Origin: Podocnemis expansa
Lineage: Eukaryota > Chordata > Testudines > Podocnemididae
NCBI GenBank assembly: GCA_007922195.1
Contig: ML681963.1
Location: forward strand, 60,427,711 to 60,491,710
Direction: 5' to 3'
Length of the DNA stretch: 64,000 nt
Shown: positions 21,671-33,600 of the stretch, one piece after another
How positions within the stretch are numbered: the stretch's first letter is position 1
How the letters are laid out: every line of letters starts with the position of its first letter
Translations under genes and position numbers: made by a program
The notes under the pieces: generated by a model
What the model was told of the DNA's origin: nothing
The model's database searches: none
What the model saw: only the letters and a program-made list of their open reading frames with translations

Positions 21671-22711
21671 CAGTGATTAAAGTATAATTTAGTGGGCCCC
21701 AGAACCCTCCTAATCAGTGGGCCTCCTTCCTGCCTGTGTGGGTCCCCTTCCTACGTGTGTGGGCCCCAGCCCATGACAGATGAGGGCACAGGATGTGGAG
21801 GAATGGAGCAGGGGCAGGAGGTGAGGGAGTTGAAGGGGTGGCTGGGGGCAGGGGCAGGAGATGGGGGCAGTGAAGGGGAGGGCAGGAGGTGGAAGTGGTG
21901 AAGGGGGCAGGGGCAGGAGATGGGGCAGAGAAGGGGTGGGTGGTGGCGGGAGGTGGGCGCAGGGGCAGAAGGAGGGGATGATGAAGGGGGCAGGGGCAGG
22001 AGATGGTGGTTGAGAAGGGTTGAAGCAGGAGAGTTTGGGGGCTAAGGCTATACAGGAAGGGGACACTGGGCCACTTGCCTAGCCAGCTCCCCTCTGCAGC
22101 TGTGGGGAGCTGGGGGTCCTGATCAGGGCTGGCCTGGTGGGACAGAGTCCTCCCCGCACCAGCCCCAGTCCCAGCCCACCTTGCCGCCCCAGGGCCTGCG
22201 CTGCAGAGTTGGAGCAGCCTTGGTCCTGTGGCCTGGCCTTGGCCACAGCCCAGCTTGCTGCCCTGTGGCCTGAGGAGCTGGAGCAGCCTCAACCTGGCGC
22301 TCCCAGTTCCTGTGGCTGCTGGAGGCCTGGCTCCCACTCCTTCTCTGGCCCAAGCCTGCCCCAGGGCCCCTTATCTGGCCGCGGGAGCGGAGTGGCCTGC
22401 TCTGACTAAGCATGCTCAGAGTGGGAGTTTTAACAGCTCCCAGCCTGTGGGAAGCTCTGTGCTGGCCAGAAGACTGGTTCTTCCAGCTGGCAGGGAGCTT
22501 CCCCCAGGCTGGGAGCTTTTAAAAATTTACAAGGGTAGCTGGCACAACACACCGGAATGCAGCATTCTGCTGCTGTTTCCATTTTTAGGGACCCCGGAAT
22601 GCTCCATTCTGGTGTGTTCCTCTAGCTTTGGGGGTCCCGGAATGCTGGACCCCCAAATATGGGGGGCCCCAGAACACCATTCTGGCGCATTCCACCTTAC
22701 TTTAACCCCTG
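21671..22711. mobile_element. hAT element, CAGGGGTTAAAG family, copy 2, inside the DIRS element
   Basis: It begins CAGTGATTAAAGTATAATTT and ends CTTACTTTAACCCCTG. ACAGGGTC lies on both sides (21663-21670 and 22712-22719), an exact 8-bp duplication. The interior is a GC-rich, GGGGCAGGGGCAGGAG-like imperfect tandem array (about 21800-22010) followed by CCCGGAATG/CATTCTGG subterminal units (22560-22700). No transposase is present. Confidence 0.92.
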
Positions 22712-23880
22712 ACAGGGTCCTACTGAAAGTTAAACAGGACAAGATGACAATTATTCTGTTTGCCCTAGTATGGCCATGCCAGCACTGGATTGACACACTC
22801 CTGGACCTATCAGCTCCACTATTGCTTCTGCTCCATCTAGATCTAATCTCACAAGACCAGGGACGATTGCTTCACTTTAATGGTGCCTTCTTGCACCTGA
22901 ATACAGCTGAACCCAGAAGGGCAGGCTTGCTTGGAACAGATTTAGCAGGTCTTGTTAGGTTTTACTACCCATCCAGTTTACCTACCTAGCCAAAGAGAGA
23001 TGCTTCTTGATATGAGCATCTCAGCAAGCTCTTTCCCCATCTGCTCCATTAAAGCATCAGGGCCTGGCCCTCACATCTATCAAGGTGCACTTGGCAGCCA
23101 TCTCAGTCTTCCCCTTCCGATCTGTGAGCCAATCCCCCACACCTCATAGGACTTAAACCTGGTTCTGTTGAGACCCACAGGCCCTGCATCAAGCCACTAA
23201 CATCATGCGCCCCTGCTGCTTGTCTCTTGGAAGGTTACCTTGCCGGTGATGACCACTTCAGCTAGAAAGGAGTCTAAGCTCAAGACCCTTATGTCAGAAC
23301 CATCTGAGACAATGTTCTTCAAGGACAAAGGTCAAACTGTGCCCCCCCCCCCAGGACTTCCTGCTAAAGGTAGTGTCCCAGTTCCAGAGCAACCAGTGAA
23401 TTTTCCTACCCATCTTCTTCCTGAAGCTTCAAGAAGCTCTGTGGAACACTATCTTCACTTACTGAGTGCCAAGTGTGTCCTCGCCTTCATTCAGACAACT
23501 GAATCCACAAATCCACATGACTCTTCTTTGCTATAGCAGAAAGGATGAAAGGACTATCCATGTTAGCACAGAGGATCTCATAGTGGATAGCTGCCTGTAT
23601 CTGAGCTTGCTACAAGTATGTGAACGTCCTGCCTCCAGCCATCTTAACTGCTCACTCCACAAGATCCCAGGCTTCCTCAGCAGCATTTCTCACACATGTC
23701 CCAATCCAGGACATTTGCAGGGCTTTCATCTGGTCTTCAGTATATTGTTGTGGTTTCACTATGCCATCACCTGACAGGCCTGTGACAATGCCAGATTCAG
23801 CAGAGTGAGGGTATTGTAATCACAAGTCAGAATGAACTTCAAGTCTGCCACCTGAGGTTCTGCTTATAATTCACCCAACG
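22712..23880 (+). pseudogene. DIRS-type retroelement, tyrosine-recombinase region
   Basis: Right after the hAT the reading is VLLKVKQDKMTIILFALVWP and then CQHWIDTLLDLSA, the DIRS segment that follows RNase H. With frame changes it goes on to HLAAISVF-like text near 23080. Then come LPVMTTSARKESKLKTLMSE and MFFKDK (23235-23335), and later AHSTRSQASSAAFLTHVPIQ (about 23650-23710), which carries the conserved His-x-x-Arg of the tyrosine recombinase. DIRS elements use such a recombinase instead of an integrase, inserting through a circular intermediate. Several stops and shifts show it is inactive. Confidence 0.8.
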
Positions 23881-23883
23881 TGT

Positions 23884-24219
23884 AATGGACATGAGCAAGC
23901 AGCTGAATGAAACATGGTTACTAGCATTCTGTAACGGTTGTTCTACAAGATATGTTGCTCATGTCCATTCCATGACCCACCCTCCTACTCCTCTATCAGA
24001 GCTAATCAGCCAGAAGGAACTGAGAGGGTGCATGGTGAGTGGCACCTCTTATACCATTATGCTGGGTGTGGTGTGCCAGAGGGTGCTAGAGTCAGCCTTG
24101 TGGATACCACTAAAGGAAAAATCTCTGGTAATGGTGCATGGGGTGAGCATACACCTAGCATGAAATGCACATGAGCAACATGCCTTGAAGAATAAGTCAT
24201 GAAAGGCTACTAACCATTT
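23884..24219. repeat. Inverted terminal structure following the DIRS recombinase
   Basis: A motif around ATGAGCAA occurs three times: forward at 23884-23898 (AATGGACATGAGCAA), reversed at 23955-23969 (TTGCTCATGTCCATT) and forward at 24164-24178 (AATGCACATGAGCAA). The stretches 23911-23969 and 24164-24219 are imperfect inverted repeats of about 56 bp. DIRS elements are known for inverted termini and internal complementary regions, so this is probably the 3' end of the DIRS element. A separate foldback element inserted next to it is the alternative. Confidence 0.65.
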
Positions 24220-24256
24220 TAATTTGCTTTGACTGATAACTCCCAATCTTCTATTC

Positions 24257-24443
24257 CAGTGGTTTTCAAACTTTTTTCCTCAGGACCCAGTTTAAAAAAA
24301 TCATTTATACCTATGACCCAGCAATTACATCTTTGAGCAATGCATTCCAGTCTTTTGGCAGTGGCAGCAAGGGATGCCGTGACCCAGTGCTTGAGGGTCT
24401 GTGACCCAGTACTGGGTCCTGACCCTAAGTTTGACAACCACTG
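24257..24443. mobile_element. hAT MITE, 188-bp family copy 2, exact duplication
   Basis: It begins CAGTGGTTTTCAAAC and ends GTTTGACAACCACTG. TTCTATTC lies on both sides (24249-24256 and 24444-24451). Its orientation is opposite to copies 1 and 4. Confidence 0.92.
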
Positions 24444-26104
24444 TTCTATTCAGTTTCTGACCATGCATCTTTAGGTTTGAACTGGTATGTTAGGCTAGCA
24501 CCAAAATTCCATCTAAGAGAGAAATGCAAGAGTGACTTGCACAGGCAATGTGCAGGGGAGAGGCTGGACTGTTGGAGGCCCCAACAGTGGAACATGATGA
24601 TAAAAAGGGTTTTGACAATCAACCAGGGCAACTGTGGATTAATCTTTGTTAGGCCCATGGGTGACCCTTTTGGACTACCAGCATGTGGTTGTGACCTTTT
24701 CTGTGGGAACTCCTACCTCCAGAATGGAGTCTCCTTTTTTGATCCTCTCCATCTAACTTCTTTGAGTTGGGCAGAGATGCACAGAATGATTGTATACGGA
24801 CATACACATAGTCTAGTTGAAAGAATCTGTTACAAGCAAGATGCTACTTCATTACTGCAAGTACAGAGGACCTCGACAAGAGAAAGACATTGGTGGATTC
24901 CATGCATCACTGCCTGGTAACTCCACTGAACTGTTTGTCAGTTACCAGAACTAATTCTATTCAGGGTTCGGTTTAGGTTAATTAGTTAGGTTCCTTTCAG
25001 TACTTAGATTAATCACAGGTGGATGTTTCCTGTGGTGACCCCCGCACTACACAGTGGTCCTTTGTTTGCTGCTTGAATCCTCTAAATTCAGGCAGGGCCT
25101 GGGACAAGATGAGCCAGTGCTTTATTAAAAAAGTAAGGAGGCAGCTAACATGTCACTAAAGCTTTTAGCCAGAACAGTTGGGACCTGAGGTACTTGAGCC
25201 CAGGGGAATTGCCCTGACCAATATAAAGCTTGTAACACAGGCTTGGGTGTTCTCATATACTGTTCCTTGTGAAAAGCCAATCTTGGAGGGCCTACAGAGA
25301 CCAACGCTTCTGATTCATTAGCCTTATACATGTGAAGAAGAGTCTCCGATTTCAGTTAAAATGTATGTTTCTAGGCTTTGATGTTATGGGGATAATCTCA
25401 AATCTAGACTGATGGCCAGTGTTGAAGGTTTCACTGACTTATCCTCAATATCACAGGTAGTTCATTGTCCTTACACATCTATCCCTTACAGCCTGTCAGG
25501 CGGCCTTATGGGATGTGTGTATCACACAGCCATAGGTCCCTCCCTTTTGGAAGATTTGGGGTATGGTGGCCTAGAGCAGGTTACAACTGTGAGGGTGGCT
25601 TCACTCAGGCTGGCTCTGGCCCACTGCTTTCTGTATTCTACATAGTTGCCTGTGACTGAGCTGGTTTGTCTTCTGAGGAGCTAGTGAGACCTCTGGTCGC
25701 AACAGATGGACAGCTCAAGAGTATAAGAAGCAGCCTAGCGTATGGGGCAAAGGATGAGACTGAAAGCAAACTACCCCTATGTCCTAATGCCTCCAATTGT
25801 AGCATGGCCAGCTAGCTTATTCCCTGCCTCAGCTTTCCCCACCTGTGGGGATCATACTGACTACCCTGATAGGGCGTGGTGCTACCTGATCATTGATATT
25901 TGTAAAATGTTACTGTATCAGTGCTAAAGCTCACGAGAATGCACCCAAAACCTTCTGGAGGATAGTATTTGGCAGCCCCCAGCTTTTGAATAGACTGTCC
26001 TGTGGAAAACGTCTAAATGTTGCCAGTTGTGCACAGAGCCTGGCACTTGTCTGATAGCACAGGTGGTTACAGGCAAGCTGAAGATTTTCCTCCCCTTTTA
26101 CTTA
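24444..26104. other. No recognised feature
   Basis: The 147-codon open frame at 24477-24920 has no recognisable motif or family similarity. No repeat ends were found. Confidence 0.4.
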
Positions 26105-26375
26105 AATGATGATAGGACAAGAAGCAATGGGCTTAAATTACAGCAAGGGAGGTTTAGGTTGGACATTAGGAAAAAAATCCTAACTGTCAGGGTGATTAAC
26201 CGCTGAAATAACTTGCCTAGGGAGGTTGTGGAATCTCCATCACTGGAAGTTTTTAAGAGCCGGTTAGACAAGCATCTGTCAGGGATGGTCTAGAATGATG
26301 AGACTTGGTCCTGCCATGAGTACAGAGGACTGGACTCGGTGACCCCTCATGGTTCCTTCCAGTTCTAAGATTCAA
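26105..26375 (+). mobile_element. CR1 LINE 3' end
   Basis: It runs from ATGATGATAGGACAAGAAGC and GGTTTAGGTTGGACATTAGG through GGTTGTGGAATCTCCATCAC to CCTTCCAGTTCTAAGATTC, the canonical CR1 3' end with its terminal short repeat. It is well conserved and in plus orientation. Confidence 0.9.
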
Positions 26376-26639
26376 ACAAGGTCATTTAAGAATCACCTTT
26401 CTGACCCTCCCCACAGTTGTAAAGCTGTTCCCAGGTGTAGTGGGATGTTCACAGGACAGTAGCTGGTTCCGCTGTGTGTTGCTCTTGTTTCATGGAATCA
26501 CTCAAAAATCAAAGGACAGCTCTGCTGCCACAGGCAGGGGGACTGGTGCCCTTGCCAACCCACCAAGTAGGGGAATTCCAGCACTGGGCACCAGTACTGA
26601 CAATGTACTGTGAGCTGAAACAGTACCAGAAATCACTTT

Positions 26640-26816
26640 GCCAATATTCATGATGGAGATAAGCAGGTGTTGCACTCAGCTTACAGGTGGGGAAATCAGG
26701 GCACAAAAATTAAGTGACTGGCCTGAGATCACACATAAAGTCAGGGGCAGAACCAGGGCTAGACCTCAAAAATTCAGACTGCTAATCCTGTACTCTAACC
26801 ACTAAACCACATTACC
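26640..26816 (-). mobile_element. MIR-type SINE
   Basis: On the minus strand it starts with a tRNA-like head (TGTGGTTTAGTGGTTAGAGT, a good A-box region). It continues through the central core with CCTGATTTCCCCACCTGTAA near 26700. This is a nearly full-length, old tRNA-derived SINE. Confidence 0.75.
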
Positions 26817-29800
26817 TACAAATCTGAGGGAAAATGCAGAACACCAGGTTGGTCATGCTACTTCTTGGGTTAAAAAATCTTTGAGCTATGACCACTGGAA
26901 TGGGATCTAACAACATCCTTAAGCTCCATTGCTCCCATCACTCCCTTGCAGTCATTGCATATAAGGCTCTTGTCTTATTAGATGCCCCAAGCTAAGCAAG
27001 CTCAGAGCTAGTTTACACTTTGGTGGGAGACCCTACTAGAACACCCAGGGACCTGTAGCAGAAGTGCTGCTGTTTTAATAAGTGGTGGTTTTCTTTTGAG
27101 TCCATAGTGAACAAATGCCCTGTCATAGCTGGTCTGCCAGGAGCCCCATTTTTCAAAGGCAATATAAAACCAAGACCCCATCTACATGTGGCCATTAAAA
27201 ATGTCATGAGATTTTTATGTGAGTTGACATTAATCCTTTTGTCTTTGTCAGATTCAAACCATGCTAATTATATTCTACTTCTGTAAATTATCTTTGCAGT
27301 TTTATTAGATACAATATTACTCACTTGCAGTCTTAAACTGTTGCTGTGGAGACTGTTAAACAACTGACACATTCCACCTCAGAAGTGGCTGCATTTCATT
27401 GTCAGGCAAAATGATTTTTCTACCCAGATTTTTGTGATTTATTGACATGAACTGCAATATAGGTTCATTATCTAGTATTAGATGATACAGACTTATTCCT
27501 TCAAACTAATCTTGATCAGTGAAGCTGGGCTGCTCTCCCTGAGGTGTAGCAGTGTAAGAAAGGCATCATAAACAGTACTTTAATGAAAGGAGCACCTTAG
27601 TTTATACCTAAGCAAACTTTTTTGGTGACTATGCCATACCTTTTGGTGGGGGCGGGGGGGTGCATAATGAGAGAGATGAAATTAAAAACCTGGGAAGAAA
27701 ATAGAGAGAATTTTGCACTTTCTCTCCAAAAATCTCAGTAAAATCAAATGTGTCTAGTCTAGTGTTTTGCAATAGCCCTGATGAGCCAGGTTGATGAAAT
27801 TCTGGGATTCTTATTCACTCTGAAGATGCAAATGGGGGAGGGGGAAATGAAGGGAAAAGATATTTCAGAGCGCACTGAAGTTTTGACATAAATCATGGGC
27901 CTCCCATCCCATCAGTATGGACAGAATGTAAGTGTGAGTGTGTTCCCTGCTGATTGTCCAGGTGATAGCCTCTTTGGAATTCCATGGAACGGCCATCTGT
28001 CCACACGTAATAAATGAAGGCTATAAAGGAAAGTGATTCCAGCCCCGATACAGCAAGAAGCATTTGTTTATATTCTTATAATATGTATCAGATTGAATAG
28101 AAATGATCACTTAAAATTGACAAATGGAGAGCAGAGAGATTTGGTGGGGATGCCAAAGCTCAGCCAGGGCTGGCCTGGCTACAAACTTTCTTCAGCAAAG
28201 ACTCGCAATGAAATCCATGCACCAAGCCAATGCAGGGACTTGAAGTCATGTCTGGGAGTAGGGGAGCTTGTACATAATAATGATCCATGTGTCACTGGAG
28301 AACTGCATGATGGTATGGCTGGACAGTTATGCTGCGGCTTGTCAGAAAGAGTGCTGTGGGCTTGTCTTAGCTGCACAAGGGCTGCCATTTTGGGGGTGAG
28401 GGGTGTCATTCCCAGTCACTTTATTTCCATTGGGGAGTGGTGCTTCTGCCATGCAATTTTAGCTCTTATTTTGAAATGGGCTTTCAGTAATAAAATCCCA
28501 CCTCTGCCACTACTTCCTGGGCTTCCCTGCAGTATTCCAGAGATAACAAGATATATGTTGTCTCCTTCATGCATGGAGGGAATAGAAACTGAGCAGATCG
28601 CTCTTAGGGGGCTTGGTGAGAGTGTACTACCTCAATGGCACCATTACTCCCCAGACCAATAAAACAGAGAGGAGATTCCACAAGTAGAATCATTCATATT
28701 CTTTTAGATGGGGGAGCAGGAACTGTGGCCTAATGTCAAGAAACAGCAGTGATTATGTCTCAGAACAGCAACACCTCCAGTGGCTCTTGGAAGCTTGGAT
28801 GATCTCTTTCATTCCAGTCCCTTCTCCCATACATAATCTTGCACACTATGAAGGTCCCAAAAATCCAATTGACATTTACTTCTTTTTCTCCTGCCCCTGG
28901 CCCACTTGATGCCCTACTAGAACATCATATAATGCTTACAGACTGGCACCTGAATGTTAGTCCCAAGGAATCTCTCACCACATTATATTTGGAGATGTTT
29001 ACAGTCCTTTGGGTGGATATACCTAGGGGGACCTTCAGGGAGTGGGCATTCACTGTTTCCTGTTGGGCTTAAGAAGTAACTATCTGTCCTGTTAGGGAGT
29101 ACTCTCTGTTATGTTCTAAATGCTCCTGTCTTCCAGCAGATGGCCACATAGATAACAATGAAGAGGGCAGCTCACTTGCTGCAGGAGGATGCACTGTAAG
29201 GAGTGAGGCAAGAATGCTGCCTCTGCAGACCTCCTAGCTATTCAGTGCTAGTTAGTCCCATTGTCTTCCAGCACGAGGTGCTATAAGGGATGTGGTAGAA
29301 GTGCTGGTTTTTGCTGATGTCTCAGACCACCAATCCCAGTAGTAGACTCTGAATGGAATGTTGCTTTCAGAGATTGCCACTATACCCAAATCCTCATGCT
29401 GGCCTATCTCTGCATAGGGTTAGGGACTCGCTCTCAGGAACTTTACAGTGGAGTATCAGGAATGGAGCCAAAAGGCAATGTAGTGGGGTGAGGGAAATCT
29501 AAGCCTGTGAGAGAGAACAATGGGAGACCTAAGAGCTGGGTATGGAGGAGGAAGCAGGGAGCAAACTAAAGGAGGAAAAGAGAGAGAAGGAATGACTAGA
29601 AGAAAAAATGGTCACATAACAAGGTATAATGGCTCTTTAAGACTACAGGAGGTAAGAATAAACATAGGCTTTGGAAATGGTCTGGTAAACAGGAAGAGAA
29701 GAAGTGGTCCCGGGGCATTAATAGTTGATCGGGGAAAACCAAGACACTGTCCCTTTAAGGGCCCAGGACCAGGAGTCTTGTAGTGTAGGATAGGGGAAGG

Positions 29801-30713
29801 ACTCCCCTCTCTCTCAGCCATTCGGGGTTCTGCTGCTAAAATGGACTTTACATTTGGGACTTCGAGGACTATTTTGAACTGATGTTGACTATTAGCCCCC
29901 TCCCAGGCAGTGACTGGCAGTGGTAGTCTGGAGACAGGGTAGGGGGAGTTTCTAAGGGTCCCAAAGAAGGCAAAAAGAGGGTGGTGCAGAGACAGCTGTG
30001 GCCATTAGGAGATGCTTAGTAAAGCATAACCCTGCTACAGATCAGAAGAACAAAGAGGGGGAAAGGGAACATGATATAACAGACTGGAAGGAGGAAACTA
30101 AAGGCAGGAAATAAACCAGAGCTTAGAAAAGAAGGCTATTTTAAAAAGCCTGCACCAGCAAATACAAGTAGGAAATACAGTGAAGGGAACATAGCATGGA
30201 TTAGTTCTGTATGTTCTCACTTGGCCTCTCTCAGTCATTTGGCTCAGGTTGTATACTGAAGGAAGGCCAGAGGAGTAAAAGGTGGTGGTTATTTTACTGA
30301 TTTGTAGTCTCCATTTTCTCTCTCTTTTCCAGCTCCCTGAACACATCTATATCTTTCTCTGAAGAACTAATGTCCTGTTTTTTACTATGAAAGTCTGGTC
30401 ACTCTGAATGGGGAGGACAGAGCTCTGCAATGTTTTCCTACCATGCTTGTGTGCTGCAGTAAGAGAATTGCAGTAAGGTCCTTGTGGTGCATTTCTTTGA
30501 TGGGACTATAATGAGAGAGAACTGGAACTTTATGTGACAAAAACCTGACAACACTCCTTTCAGCTGATATGATCAAATGAACATGGAATCAGGGACATGG
30601 ACAAAGTTTTCCCACTGGCCATCAGTGATGCTGTCAACAGCACCTAGTAAATACCTCTCTCCTTTCTGTAGACAGAGGGAAATCCAATTCTATAGTGATT
30701 AAATACTTCAGAC
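26817..30713. other. No confirmed gene or repeat
   Basis: A 209-codon open frame at 28033-28662 has no recognisable domain and no codon or splice support; a frame this long is not unexpected by chance in 64 kb. Around 29740-29780 a palindromic TGTCCCTTTAAGGGCCC and GC-rich text could be a decayed regulatory or LTR remnant, but no boundaries were found. Confidence 0.35.
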
Positions 30714-31291
30714 CATGGGTCTCAAACACACAGCCTGAGGGTGGTATGCAGGCCCCAGGAGCATTACTGGCACTTAGCAAACAGGGCACCTGCCCCAGGT
30801 GCCGGTGCCCTCGGCAGCCCCTGCCTCTCCCAGCCCCATCCCTGGCCAGAGATCCAGGGCCCAGCCACCGCTGTGGCACCTGCCACTCCCAGCCTCATCC
30901 CCAGCTGGGAATTCAGGCCTGGCCTCCTGCGGTGGCACCTGCCTCTCCCTGCTCGGTCCCCAGCCATGGATCCACGGCCAGGCTGGCAGTGGCAGGAGCC
31001 CAAGACCAGATCAGGCCCAGGCAGAGAATCGGGGCCAAGGGGCATGGGGCCCACGGCCAGGGGGCGGGGCCCATGCCCATGCCCTGGGTCTTTCCCTGGG
31101 GCAGCAATGCTCCTGGCAGCCCCTAAATTTATTTCCTGTGGCCTGCAACGACACTATTGTTACCAACATTTGCGGTATTGTTGTACGAAAAGGTTTCAGT
31201 GGTGTGGCCCTTGGGCTAATGTACTAGTCCTCATGCGACCCTGTACTAGCCCTCATACGGCCCTTGTGGTGATTTGAATTTGAGACCCCTG
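30714..31291. mobile_element. hAT element, CAGGGGTCTCAAAC family, copy 1
   Basis: The ends are CATGGGTCTCAAAC (one mutated base region) and GAGACCCCTG. Flanks CTTCAGAC and CTCCAGAC match at 6 to 7 of 8. The right half shares AAAGGTTTCAGTGGTG and the bases around it with the copy at 47594. The left interior is GC-rich and encodes nothing recognisable; the overlapping frames between 30695 and 31277 are products of that composition. Confidence 0.85.
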
Positions 31292-32589
31292 CTCCAGACC
31301 CTTTTCGGCCAGATGATTGTTACATTTTTCTGTTGTTTAAATAGTTCTTCCTTCTGGGACCTTCTATTCTCCCGACCCTAATTATGTAAAACTTATAATA
31401 TTGACAATGTGTGAGGTTCTTTTTAAGTGACTAATGGGAAAACTTGCCTCACAAACTGAGAAAGTAGAGTTAACACTCTAAAGCTTTGGCTAAGGATGCT
31501 AGTGGCAACTAGATGTTGTTTCTCAGCCCTGGGGTGTGCTGATTGGGATGCAATACTCTTCTGTTTATAGTACACCCCTCCCTGCTGTGGTACTTGTCTG
31601 TATCTGATTCATTGTGTCCTTGAAGGTATGACTGACACCCTTCATTGGAGAATACTTTTGTACTGTGGCATTGGCTCTCTCAACTTGTTGAGCTTCAGCA
31701 GTTGTAGAAACTGCTATGTTATAGAGAATAATTATCTGATAAGTATTATATAGCTATTTAATAAGCATTGCTCAAAGTACACAGTGCCCTACAAAGCACA
31801 GAAACTACATAATCCCTGCCCTCTGTTGTCTACAATCTAATGTTGACAAGACAAAGCATAGCACAGCAGTTCAAGTAAGGGTAAGTATGAAGAGTAGAGA
31901 TAAAGGTAGGTGCTCAGATATTACAGAGATGAGTAGTAGGAACTGTACAGATTCTATTAAATAGAGATCAGGAGTAAATGAGGCAGGAAGGGTTTTACTG
32001 TCTGACTCTGCGTCCTTCAGAATTTAAAATCCATTGGGAGTGGCTGGTCTGTGCATTTGTGGAATGAATCCCAAAACAGTTTGTAAATAAAGACTAAAGG
32101 AATAGGATGCAGTGCTGTACCCCCAAATGCACACAGAGCACATTTCAGTCTTGATGCAGAGATGTTAATACCCCTGGGCCTCTTTTTGAAATGGCTGTGT
32201 CAGTTTGTGCCAACCTTCATCCGCAAAACTTTGCCTTGCCTATAAAATTGCTGCTTTACAGCTCCCTGCTGCCCATGAGAGCACAAGAGTCTAAACTCCT
32301 GCACAGCACACACAGTATTGGAAAAGCAGCAACCTTTTTATTTGGGATTGGTGTCATCTGAAAATTGTGAGTGGTGGGGAAATTCTCAGGGTCTTTTTGA
32401 GCGGAAGAGGAAAATAAGGACATCTGTAACTATTCTTGCCTGGTACTCTGGTAAGTTTAGCTAGAAGTCCAGAAGTAGCTTTCACCTTGCACATGCATGC
32501 CATGTAGCATCAAGCTCTGGCAATAGCAAGATGTCCACTTGCAGGTTGGAAAGGGGCCTATATCAAAATTAAGAGAGTGAACAGAACTG
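31292..32589. other. No gene; L2-like tail (minus) near 31755-31870
   Basis: AAGTACACAGTGCCCTACAA and ATCCCTGCCCTCTGTTGTC with following text resemble the reverse complement of an L2-type tail. The rest is unrecognised. Confidence 0.4.
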
Positions 32590-32960
32590 ATCAGGAATGC
32601 TGGAAACTTTCACTTGTGAGGAGAGATTTCAAGAGCCAAATACATTCAGACTGACTAGGAGATGGCATAAGGTCTGCAAGGATGTTAACAATATAAAGAT
32701 GAAGGAACAAAGGAGGCTTTATTTGAGTGATCACTGGGAGTTATAACTAGGACTAATGGGAAAATGTAGATTGAATATCAAAAGAGCCTTTCTAACCTAT
32801 CTCACTGTTAGCTGGGGAATAGTCTCCAGAGGGTAATGGTGTGCACCCCATTGCTTGGGACACTTAAAAACTAGGCTTGATAAAGCACCAGAAAATGTAT
32901 TGTAGGGAAGAACCTAGCACTGAACAAGGGGGTGGGCTGGGATGACCTCTCTTCCAATTG
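32590..32960 (+). mobile_element. CR1 LINE 3' fragment, divergent
   Basis: CACTTGTGAGGAGAGATTTC, then AATAGTCTCCAGAGGGTAAT and CTGGGATGACCTCTCTTCCA follow the CR1 C-terminal and 3' region with many substitutions. It is in plus orientation. Confidence 0.65.
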
Positions 32961-33117
32961 ATCTTTATCATGTGCAGTTGTGAAAGCCTGTTATACGTGT
33001 AGGTATCCATAATATCCAAGAAGGCACATGGTAAGGTTTTGAAGCTGTGCAGAGGTTTGAAATATTGAACATAGTCCCAGTAGTGATAGGTTACCATACC
33101 TCCAAAGGTGAAAATGG

Positions 33118-33313
33118 TGCTGTTTATTGCGGTGTTTTGGACTACCTAGGGTCATTGGGGTTGTCATAGTGATAAATGGGAGAGTCATTTAGGTGCTAGG
33201 AAAACCTGTCTGTCTCCTCTCTCTCTCTCAGTTCTCTTTCAATAAAGACTTCTTATATAGCTCTGAATATGCTGTCCTCCTTATTGGATTATAATTTCCC
33301 TTAAAACTCTACA
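33118..33313 (+). mobile_element. 5' LTR of a Ty3/gypsy-type element
   Basis: About 196 bp ending ...AAAACTCTACA. AATAAA is at 33241-33246. The start is set at TGCTGTTTATTGCGG by comparison with the inverted copy at 34969-35079, which ends at the same point. TGGCGACAGAGG two bases further (from 33316) is a plausible tRNA primer-binding site; I cannot name the tRNA. Confidence 0.75.
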
Positions 33314-33315
33314 TC

Positions 33316-33327
33316 TGGCGACAGAGG
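33316..33327 (+). promoter_or_regulatory. Putative tRNA primer-binding site
   Basis: TGGCGACAGAGG begins with the TGG expected opposite a tRNA CCA tail and lies two bases from the LTR end. It is partly similar to the site at 63194 (TGGTGTCAGAAG). Confidence 0.6.
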
Positions 33328-33442
33328 ATGGGATATGTGATGGAGTGGCTATCCTCAACAATCCTAGCAACTTTGGAAAACCAGAATACAATGTAAGAAG
33401 CAAAACTTTATTTTACTGCTGGCATGGGGATTGGGTTGTAGC

Positions 33443-33567
33443 TGTGAAAGCTGATCTGTTGCCTAAGGGCTAGCTGGCTATTCTGAAAGCTGATCTGCCT
33501 GTTGTTAAGCACAAGGAAGGAATAAGGCTGGTTGGCTATTCTGAAAGCTGATCTGCCTGCTGTTAAG
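33443..33567 (+). repeat. Tandem direct repeats in the gypsy leader
   Basis: The unit GGCTATTCTGAAAGCTGATC with following CTGCCTGYTGTTAAG occurs at 33472-33508 and 33531-33567. A partial copy (GTGAAAGCTGATCTG) starts at about 33443. They lie between primer-binding site and gag ATG. Confidence 0.75.
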
Positions 33568-33600
33568 AGAAGAGACAAACAATAACCACAAGAGGGCATC

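Noticed and set aside
28033..28662. 209-codon open frame
   Set aside because: No motif, signal or splice support; a frame of this length is not surprising by chance across six frames of 64 kb.
29700..29830. Possible promoter or LTR with TGTCCCTTTAAGGGCCC
   Set aside because: No TG...CA ends, poly(A) signal, repeat partner or flanking duplication found.
30695..31277. Several overlapping GC-rich open frames (up to 178 codons)
   Set aside because: All lie inside a hAT element with a target duplication and are open on both strands, a sign of composition rather than coding.
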